From positions 248,001-312,000 of the forward strand of contig PQKR01000003.1 of assembly GCA_002918705.1 (NCBI GenBank): a stretch of DNA of 64,000 bases. Direction: 5' to 3'. The first letter of the stretch is position 1. Each line of letters opens with the position of its first letter. The translations under genes and the position numbers were made by a program. The notes below the pieces were generated by a model. That model was not told where the DNA came from and did not search any database. It saw only the letters and a list, made by a program, of their open reading frames with translations. This document shows, piece by piece, positions 57,405 through 64,000 of this stretch. The stretch is from Escherichia sp. ESNIH1 (lineage in GTDB: Bacteria > Pseudomonadota > Gammaproteobacteria > Enterobacterales > Enterobacteriaceae).

Positions 57405-58988
57405 ATGAATTTAACAATAAAAGAAACGCTCGCTGCCCGTAGCCAGGCCCTTAGCCCGTGGACGGGTTTCTATTTTCTTCAGTCGTTACTGATTAACTAC
57501 GCCCTTGGCTACCCTTTCAGCCTGCTCTATACCAGCGCGTTCGCCTGCCTGCTGCTCCTGCTATGGCGTCATGCGCCGCGTGCCCAGAAGGTACTCGTGG
57601 GACTCTTCTCGCTGCTCGCCGCCGCCTACTACCCGTTTGGCCAGGCCTACGGCGCGCCTAACTTCAATACGCTGCTGGCGCTGCACTCCACCAACATGGA
57701 GGAGTCCACGGAGATCCTGACCATTTTCCCGTGGTACAACTACGTGATTGGCCTGTTTATCTTTGGCCTCGGGGTGATCGCCGTGCGGCGTAAAAACGGC
57801 GAACGCCCCTCCTGGGGCAAAGGGGATCATCTCGGCGTCGCCTTCTGTCTGGCTACCGTGTTTGTCGCTCCGCTGCAGAACCTGGCCTACGGCGGGGTCT
57901 TTAATCTGAAAGATACCGGCTATCCCGTGTTTCGCTTCGTGAAGGACGTGGTGGTTAACAACCAGGACGTGCTGGACGAGCAGAGCCGGATGGCGCAGCT
58001 TGCCGGGATGAAAGATAGCTGGAACGTGGTGGCGGTGAAGCCAAAGTACCACACCTACGTCGTAGTAATTGGCGAGAGCGTGCGCCGCGATGCGGTGGGC
58101 GCATTTGGCGGCCACTGGCAGAACACCCCTTTTGCCAGCAGCGTTAACGGCAGCTTTTTTACTGACTATGTGGCGGCCAGCGGCTCAACGCAGAAATCGT
58201 TGGGCCTGACCCTCAACCGGGTAATGGACAACAAGCCCCAGTATCAGGATAACTTTGTTACCCTGGCCAACCGGGCGGGCTTTCAGACCTGGTGGTTCTC
58301 CAATCAAGGTCAGATTGGCGAGTACGATACCGCCATCGCCAGCATTGCCAAACGTGCGGACGAAGTGCAGTTCTTAAAAAGCGGCGACTTTGAGGCCGAT
58401 AAGAACACCCGCGACGAAGCGCTGCTGAAGATGACCGAGCAGGTGTTAAGCACCGCACGCAGCCAGCCGCAGCTGATCGTCCTGCACCTGATGGGCTCTC
58501 ACCCGCAGGCCTGCGATCGTACCGGCGGTAAATACACGGTCTTTGTGCAGTCGAAGGAGACCTCGTGCTATCTCTACTCGATAACACAAACCGATACTCT
58601 GCTCAGCAAGCTCTATGACCAGCTGCGCAATAGCGGCAGCACCTTCTCGATGGTCTACTTCTCCGATCACGGGCTGGCTTTCAAGGAGCGTGGTAAAGAG
58701 GTGCAGTACCTTGCCCATGACGACAAGTTCCAGCAGAATTTCCAGGTGCCGTTTATGGTGATCTCCAGCGATGATACCCGTCATCGGCTGATAAAAGCTC
58801 GCCGCTCGGCTAACGACTTCCTCAGTTTCTTTTCGCAGTGGACCGGCATCACTGCCAAAGAGATCGCCTCCCGCTACCGCTTTGTCTCAAATGACAAAGC
58901 CGGGCCAACCTGGGTGACCAACTTCAAGCTGCAAAAGGTGGATTATAACCATCTGGGCACGGATCTGTTTGAGACCCGCTCGCGCTAG
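57405..58988 (+). CDS. opgE: OpgE (YbiP), phosphoethanolamine transferase for osmoregulated periplasmic glucans
   Basis: A 527-residue inner-membrane enzyme of the EptA/sulfatase-like family. Four or five N-terminal helices are followed by a periplasmic catalytic domain. VVIGESVRRDAVGAFGG is the nucleophile region (usually Thr or Ser near here), and LHLMGSHPQACDR and YFSDHGLAFKE carry metal ligands. ATG 57405 gives the E. coli N-terminus MNLTIKE; ATG 57381, eight codons earlier, has a better ribosome site (AGGGTGAG) and is a real alternative. Confidence 0.92.
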   Translation: MNLTIKETLAARSQALSPWTGFYFLQSLLINYALGYPFSLLYTSAFACLLLLLWRHAPRAQKVLVGLFSLLAAAYYPFGQAYGAPNFNTLLALHSTNMEESTEILTIFPWYNYVIGLFIFGLGVIAVRRKNGERPSWGKGDHLGVAFCLATVFVAPLQNLAYGGVFNLKDTGYPVFRFVKDVVVNNQDVLDEQSRMAQLAGMKDSWNVVAVKPKYHTYVVVIGESVRRDAVGAFGGHWQNTPFASSVNGSFFTDYVAASGSTQKSLGLTLNRVMDNKPQYQDNFVTLANRAGFQTWWFSNQGQIGEYDTAIASIAKRADEVQFLKSGDFEADKNTRDEALLKMTEQVLSTARSQPQLIVLHLMGSHPQACDRTGGKYTVFVQSKETSCYLYSITQTDTLLSKLYDQLRNSGSTFSMVYFSDHGLAFKERGKEVQYLAHDDKFQQNFQVPFMVISSDDTRHRLIKARRSANDFLSFFSQWTGITAKEIASRYRFVSNDKAGPTWVTNFKLQKVDYNHLGTDLFETRSR

Positions 58989-58998
58989 AAGATAACAA

Positions 58999-59030
58999 CG
59001 CCCGGCGGCGCGCAGCTTGCCGGGCCTACG
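58999..59030. repeat. REP after opgE
   Basis: GCCCGGCGGCGCGCAGCTTG followed by CCGGGCCTACG, between convergent opgE and ompX. Confidence 0.8.
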
Positions 59031-59062
59031 GGATTGGACCGACGTTATTAAACTGCGCCCAT

Positions 59063-59090
59063 AAAAAAACGGCCCCTGAGGGCCGTTTTT
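59063..59090. terminator. Bidirectional terminator between opgE and ompX
   Basis: ACGGCCC-CTGA-GGGCCGT stem with an A-tract on the left and TTTTT on the right; it serves both convergent genes. Confidence 0.9.
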
Positions 59091-59114
59091 GTGTCTAGAC
59101 TATCACCGGGGTGA

Positions 59115-59624
59115 TTAGAAGCGGTAACCCACGCCTGCGATCCAGGTGCCAACGTCAACGCTACGAATGCGGCTCTGCTCGTAGGAAACGTCGATAGCCA
59201 CATCTTCGATTGGGTTGAACTGCATGCCAGCACCGTAGGAGAAGCCGTAGTCGCTGTTGTCAGAATGGTTTACAACATCCTGAGACTGCTGGTATTTACC
59301 GTAGCCAACACCCACTACGCCGTAGATGCTTGCCCAGTCGTTCAGACGGAACGCTGGACCTGCGGTCAGACCGTAGTACTGGCCTTTGTTGTACACACCG
59401 CTTTCGGTACGATCTTTTTCAGTGTAGGTAAAGGAACCGATGTAACCCAGCGGGGTGTCGTTTTCGTAGCGATACTTCAGGTTGAAACCGTTAGCTTTGT
59501 TCGCTACACCCTGGTAGTCGCTCTGTGCGTAGCCGCCAGAAACGGTAGAGGTTGCCGCTACAGCGGAACCTGCGGATACAGCCATTACAACTGCCAGTGC
59601 TGAAAGACATGCAATTTTTTTCAT
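59115..59624 (-). CDS. ompX: OmpX, outer-membrane beta-barrel protein
   Basis: A 169-residue eight-stranded barrel of the Ail/Lom family. The signal peptide MKKIACLSALAVVMAVSAGSAVA is followed by ATSTVSGGYAQSDYQG, and the last strand ends in the phenylalanine signature (IAGVGYRF) for barrel assembly. ATG 59624 is used; the ATG four codons upstream precedes the signal peptide. Its mRNA is an sRNA target in E. coli (CyaR). It contributes to adhesion and membrane stress signalling. Confidence 0.96.
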   Translation of the reverse strand: MKKIACLSALAVVMAVSAGSAVAATSTVSGGYAQSDYQGVANKANGFNLKYRYENDTPLGYIGSFTYTEKDRTESGVYNKGQYYGLTAGPAFRLNDWASIYGVVGVGYGKYQQSQDVVNHSDNSDYGFSYGAGMQFNPIEDVAIDVSYEQSRIRSVDVGTWIAGVGYRF

Positions 59625-59977
59625 ATGCCACCTCAAATGTGCTTCAAGTAAGTCCTAAGTATTAAATATAACAAAAATTATTGAGAAACTCTTTGCGCTT
59701 CACGCTGTCTAACGGGCCTTTTGATGTAACAGAACGTTTCCTTTGCATCGTATCTCTTTCAAAAAAAAGCCTTTTTTTCGACTATGCCGCTATTATGACG
59801 CCATAAAACCGACACATTCATCCAGATTATTCCTAAACATATGGTGATTAATCCAGCAACCTGTCACCATTCTACCGCTTTCCTGACATTTATTTTCAAC
59901 GGCGTCTCAACCACTGACATCTATTTCTATTACACTGCCCTCTTTACTCTGTTTGACATAAATTGACAGGAGAAAGG
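59625..59977. other. ompX-rhtA divergent region, no gene seen
   Basis: 353 AT-rich bases. They contain the ompX and rhtA promoters and leaders and A/T tracts around 59760-59780. No open frame or RNA of convincing form was recognised. Confidence 0.6.
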
Positions 59978-60865
59978 ATGCCTGGTTTACCTCGTAAGTT
60001 GCCCGTCTGGTTACCTATATTAATACTGCTTATCGCGATGGCGTCGATTCAGAGCGGTGCCTCGCTGGCCAAGTCGCTCTTTCCACTGGTGGGTGCTCCC
60101 GGTGTAACCGCCCTGCGTCTTGCCCTGGGAACAATTATCCTGGTGATTATCTTCCGGCCCTGGCGCCTGCGTTTTACGCCAGAGCAGCGTAAGCCGCTGC
60201 TGTTTTATGGCCTGGCGCTGGGTGCCATGAACTATCTCTTCTATCTCTCTATCCAGACGGTGCCGCTGGGCATTGCGGTGGCGCTGGAGTTTACCGGCCC
60301 GCTGGCGGTGGCGCTCTTCTCTTCCCGGCGTCCGGTAGACTTCGTCTGGGTGGTACTGGCCGTGCTGGGGCTATGGTTCCTTCTGCCGCTGGGGCAGGAC
60401 GTCTCCCACGTCGATCTTACTGGCGCAGCTTTTGCCCTGGGCGCCGGTGCCTGCTGGGCTATCTACATTCTCTGCGGCCAGCGCGCCGGGGAGGAGCACG
60501 GTCCAGCCACCGTGGCGCTGGGTTCGCTGATAGCTGCCGTGGTATTTGTGCCCCTTGGCGCGATTCAGGCAGGGGATGCGCTCTGGCACTGGTCGATTCT
60601 ACCGCTTGGCCTGGCCGTAGCCGTTCTCTCCACCGCCCTACCCTACTCGCTGGAGATGGTCGCCCTGACGCGCCTGCCGACCCGCACCTTCGGCACGCTC
60701 ATGAGCATGGAACCCGCGCTGGCAGCGGTTTCGGGCATGATCTTCCTGAGCGAGACGTTGACCCTCGTGCAGTGGCTGGCACTGTCGGCGATTATTGCTG
60801 CCTCTATCGGCTCGACGCTGACGCTGCGTCGGGAGAGCACAATTAAAGAAGTTGATATTGGTTAA
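59978..60865 (+). CDS. rhtA: RhtA, threonine/homoserine exporter
   Basis: A 295-residue, ten-helix exporter of the drug/metabolite transporter (EamA) family. YLSIQTVPLGIAVALEFTGPLAVALFSSRRPVDFVWVVLAVLG and SMEPALAAVSGMIFL are nearly identical to E. coli RhtA (YbiF). ATG 59978 follows GACAGGAGAAAGG and gives MPGLPRKLPVW; the open frame's earlier start at 59963 lies before the ribosome site. It exports threonine, homoserine and some other amino acids. Confidence 0.95.
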   Translation: MPGLPRKLPVWLPILILLIAMASIQSGASLAKSLFPLVGAPGVTALRLALGTIILVIIFRPWRLRFTPEQRKPLLFYGLALGAMNYLFYLSIQTVPLGIAVALEFTGPLAVALFSSRRPVDFVWVVLAVLGLWFLLPLGQDVSHVDLTGAAFALGAGACWAIYILCGQRAGEEHGPATVALGSLIAAVVFVPLGAIQAGDALWHWSILPLGLAVAVLSTALPYSLEMVALTRLPTRTFGTLMSMEPALAAVSGMIFLSETLTLVQWLALSAIIAASIGSTLTLRRESTIKEVDIG

Positions 60866-61037
60866 TTATTTAACTGCACGGTACGCTGCCGTGCAGAATA
60901 TCTTTTACTGCCTCGTTTATCCTGCGAATTAATATTCATTCACATTCTCAACGCCTGCTTTAAAATTAAGAATCATCTCCCTGATTACAGTCAACACACT
61001 GATTTTAAAAATATAAAATTTTAAGCACTCTTTATTA

Positions 61038-61092
61038 CTATCGGACCGATAGGTAGAGACAAAACAGCAAAGCCAAAAACCGGTGCTATACT
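61038..61092 (+). promoter_or_regulatory. dps promoter with OxyR-type site
   Basis: TATACT at 61087-61092 is the -10 box. CTATCGGACCGATAG (61038-61052) is a perfect palindrome of the form CTAT-N7-ATAG, the centre of the OxyR four-half-site motif; the outer halves are degenerate. dps is activated by OxyR with IHF in growing E. coli and by sigma-S in stationary phase. Confidence 0.65.
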
Positions 61093-61139
61093 TAGCTCCA
61101 GTAATTACCTGGGAACACACATCAAGAGGATATGAGATT

Positions 61140-61643
61140 ATGAGTACCGCTAAACTGGTAAAAACGAAATCATCCGATCTGCTTTATACTCGCAACGATG
61201 TAGCGGATAACGATAAAAAAGCGACTATTGAGCTGCTGAATCGCCAGGTGACCCAGTTCATTGACCTGTCTCTGATCACTAAACAGGCCCACTGGAATAT
61301 GCGTGGCGCTAACTTTATTGGCGTGCACGAGATGCTGGACGGCTTCCGCACCACCCTGACCGAGCATCTGGATACCATCGCCGAGCGTGCAGTTCAGCTG
61401 GGTGGCGTAGCGCTGGGTACGACTCAGGTTGTTAACAGCAAGACGCCGCTGAAAAGCTATCCGCTGGATATTCACAGCGTACAGGATCACCTGAAAGAGC
61501 TGGCCGATCGCTATGCCATCGTCGCTAATGACGTGCGCAAATCTATTGATGAAGCAAAAGATGAAGATACCGCTGATATCCTGACCGCGGCATCACGCGA
61601 CCTGGATAAATTCCTGTGGTTTATCGAATCCAATATCGAATAA
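61140..61643 (+). CDS. dps: Dps, DNA-binding ferroxidase of starved cells
   Basis: A 167-residue ferritin-like protein assembling into dodecamers. The lysine-rich N-terminus ([18 protein letters not shown]) binds DNA. The ferroxidase ligands lie in [23 protein letters not shown], between subunits. ATG 61140 is used, behind AGAGGATATGAG; the GTG/TTG-type upstream extension is in the leader. It protects DNA by sequestering iron and consuming hydrogen peroxide. Confidence 0.97.
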   Translation: MSTAKLVKTKSSDLLYTRNDVADNDKKATIELLNRQVTQFIDLSLITKQAHWNMRGANFIGVHEMLDGFRTTLTEHLDTIAERAVQLGGVALGTTQVVNSKTPLKSYPLDIHSVQDHLKELADRYAIVANDVRKSIDEAKDEDTADILTAASRDLDKFLWFIESNIE

Positions 61644-61663
61644 AGCATACGTTTTATCTATCA

Positions 61664-61685
61664 CCCTCTCCCGCCCGGGAGAGGG
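61664..61685 (+). terminator. Terminator-like hairpin after dps
   Basis: CCCTCTCCCG/CGGGAGAGGG, a 10-bp arm palindrome with a very small loop, 20 bases past the dps stop; the T-run after it is short. The rest of the 361-base gap to glnH holds the glnH control sites listed below and no gene. Confidence 0.6.
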
Positions 61686-61834
61686 TTCTGCACTATCATA
61701 GTGCAACTCCCGCTTTTCATCCCCGCAGTAAAGTAAACCACTTGTAATAATTACCTCACACAATCGTTAATCAAGGGTTGTTTTATCGCCGCTTTCCGCG
61801 CTTAATATCAGCATATTGTGCAACATACCAGCAG

Positions 61835-61864
61835 TGCACCAAAATGGATCACCAAAACGGTGCG
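61835..61864. promoter_or_regulatory. Two NtrC-type enhancer sites of glnHPQ
   Basis: TGCACCAAAATGGATCA (61835-61851) and ATCACCAAAACGGTGCG (61848-61864) both resemble TGCACC-N4-GGTGCA. They lie about 110-120 bases upstream of the predicted sigma-54 start. Confidence 0.75.
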
Positions 61865-61873
61865 CGACGGTAA

Positions 61874-62749
<876 letters not shown>

Positions 62750-62774
62750 TTCAGCCTGAATTCAGGTTTGTAAC

Positions 62775-62805
62775 GCCCGGTGGCGCTCGCGTTTACCGGG
62801 CCTAC
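62775..62805. repeat. REP between glnH and glnP
   Basis: GCCCGGTGGCGCTCGCGTTT followed by ACCGGGCCTAC inside the operon, as between potF and potG; it may stabilise the glnH portion of the mRNA. Confidence 0.85.
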
Positions 62806-62842
62806 ATTTTTAGTATTTCACCACGGTATACAGGAATTCATC

Positions 62843-63502
62843 ATGCAGTTTGACTGGAGTGCCATCTGGCCTGCCATTCCCATTTTGTTTGAAGGCGTCA
62901 AAATGACCCTGTGGATCTCGGTCCTCGGTCTGGCGGGCGGTTTAATTATCGGCCTTGCAGCCGGTTTCGCCCGCAGCTTCGGCGGCTGGATAGCAAACCA
63001 CATCGCACTGGTATTTATCGAGATCATTCGCGGCACGCCGATCGTCGTTCAGGTAATGTTTATCTACTTCGCCCTGCCGATGGCCTTTAACGATCTGCGC
63101 ATCGATCCGTTCAGCGCCGCCGTTGTCACCATCATGATCAACTCCGGGGCCTACATCGCCGAAATTACCCGCGGCGCGGTGCTCTCGATCCACAAAGGCT
63201 TTAGCGAAGCGGGCCTGGCGCTGGGACTCTCTAAGCGCGAGACCATTCGTCGGGTGATCCTGCCTCTGGCGCTGCGCCGTATGCTGCCGCCGCTGGGTAA
63301 CCAGTGGATCATCAGCATCAAAGATACCTCGCTGTTTATTGTTATCGGCGTGGCTGAACTGACCCGTCAGGGCCAGGAGATCATCGCCGGCAACTTCCGT
63401 GCGCTGGAGATCTGGAGCGCCGTGGCGGTGTTCTATCTCATCATTACCCTGGTTCTGAGCTTTATTTTGCGTCGTCTTGAAAGAAGGATGAAAATCCTGT
63501 GA
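62843..63502 (+). CDS. glnP: GlnP, glutamine ABC transporter permease
   Basis: A 219-residue permease, the E. coli length, of the polar amino-acid family. The coupling loop is [20 protein letters not shown] and five hydrophobic segments are visible. ATG 62843 is used; the frame upstream runs through the REP. Its stop overlaps the glnQ GTG start. Confidence 0.97.
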   Translation: MQFDWSAIWPAIPILFEGVKMTLWISVLGLAGGLIIGLAAGFARSFGGWIANHIALVFIEIIRGTPIVVQVMFIYFALPMAFNDLRIDPFSAAVVTIMINSGAYIAEITRGAVLSIHKGFSEAGLALGLSKRETIRRVILPLALRRMLPPLGNQWIISIKDTSLFIVIGVAELTRQGQEIIAGNFRALEIWSAVAVFYLIITLVLSFILRRLERRMKIL

Positions 63503-64000
63503 TTGAATTTAAAAATGTCTCCAAGCACTTTGGTAAAACCCAGGTGCTGCATAACATCGACCTCAATATTACCCAGGGCGAAGTCGTGGTCATCATTGGC
63601 CCCTCCGGCTCCGGTAAGTCGACCCTGCTGCGCTGCATCAACAAGCTGGAAGAGATCACCAGCGGCGATCTGATTGTCGATGGTCTGAAGGTGAACGATC
63701 CAAAGGTCGATGAGCGCCTGATCCGTCAGGAAGCCGGCATGGTGTTCCAGCAGTTCTACCTCTTCCCGCACCTGACGGCGCTGGAAAACGTGATGTTTGG
63801 CCCGCTGCGCGTGCGCGGGGCAAGTAAAAGCGAGGCGGAAACGCTGGCAAATTCCCTGCTGGCGAAGGTCGGACTGGCCGAGCGCGCTCATCACTATCCG
63901 TCTGAACTCTCCGGCGGCCAGCAGCAGCGCGTGGCTATCGCCCGTGCGCTGGCGGTGAAGCCGAAGATGATGCTGTTTGATGAGCCGACCTCTGCCCTCG
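63499..64000 (+). CDS. glnQ: GlnQ, glutamine ABC transporter ATPase (3' truncated by window)
   Basis: The first 167 codons of the ATPase, starting at GTG 63499 within the glnP stop (GTGA overlap). Walker A is GPSGSGKST, the Q-loop is [17 protein letters not shown], the signature is LSGGQQQR and Walker B is [11 protein letters not shown], where the window ends. It completes the glnHPQ glutamine importer. Confidence 0.97.
   Translation, partial: MIEFKNVSKHFGKTQVLHNIDLNITQGEVVVIIGPSGSGKSTLLRCINKLEEITSGDLIVDGLKVNDPKVDERLIRQEAGMVFQQFYLFPHLTALENVMFGPLRVRGASKSEAETLANSLLAKVGLAERAHHYPSELSGGQQQRVAIARALAVKPKMMLFDEPTSAL

Noticed and set aside
59755-59785. Rho-independent terminator from the A8/T7 tract
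   Set aside because: The stem would be only A-T pairs with almost no loop; more likely a bent A-tract in the divergent ompX-rhtA region.

Overview
The window is chromosomal DNA from a member of the Enterobacteriaceae, close to Enterobacter, Leclercia, Lelliottia or Citrobacter; the genus cannot be fixed from the sequence alone. Nearly every gene has a recognisable E. coli K-12 counterpart in the same relative order as the K-12 block from artP to glnQ. Codon use is GC-rich, REP palindromes separate many genes, and no phage, IS element, tRNA or rRNA is visible. Gene identities rest on my recall of family and K-12 protein sequences, not on a database search.

Layout. 1-3430: arginine ABC transporter artPIQM (artP cut by the window edge) and the second binding protein artJ with ArgR operators. 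3438-9303: rlmC, ybjO and the putrescine importer potFGHI. 9653-12782: ybjN, rimK, nfsA, grxA, ybjM. 13067-17460: ybjL, the sigma-E dependent sRNA RybB, and the transporters ybjJ and mdfA. 17634-24354: ybjG, deoR, dacC, gstB, yliI, bssR, rimO. 24447-31959: a mannose-family PTS plus two SIS-domain deglycases and a LevR-like sigma-54 activator (a gfr-type operon) lying where K-12 has yliE/yliF. 32157-37494: glutathione importer gsiABCD, without iaaA. 37697-40350: moeA, moeB, fsaA. 40484-46174: glycyl-radical enzyme pair pflE/pflF, ybiV and ybiU, tied together by a shared palindrome. 46251-48984: ybiT and ldtB. 49047-49750: seven tandem 102-bp REP-pair units. 49765-55126: an inserted block with an aldo/keto reductase and a complete HlyD/MFS/outer-membrane efflux operon. 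55228-64000: ybiR, mntR, mntS, opgE, ompX, rhtA, dps, glnH, glnP and the start of glnQ.

How the genes work together. Four ABC importers (art, pot, gsi, gln) supply arginine, putrescine, glutathione and glutamine. Sigma-54 type promoters precede the gfr operon and glnH, with a weaker candidate at potF, so nitrogen scavenging is a theme. The gfr-type operon should import and phosphorylate Amadori compounds (sugar-amino acid conjugates) and cleave them to a sugar phosphate and an amino acid. MntR, MntS and probably YbiR concern manganese or anion homeostasis; GrxA, Dps, NfsA and GstB concern redox stress; DacC, LdtB, YbjG, OpgE and OmpX act in the envelope.

Most notable: (1) the gfr-type operon with a consensus -24/-12 promoter abutting the terminator of its regulator; (2) a shared CTTTC(N4)GAAAG palindrome before pflE, ybiV and ybiU, suggesting an undescribed small regulon; (3) two tandem MntR-box-like palindromes before mntS; (4) the self-sufficient tripartite efflux operon with a leader hairpin; (5) the seven-copy REP array at the edge of that inserted block.
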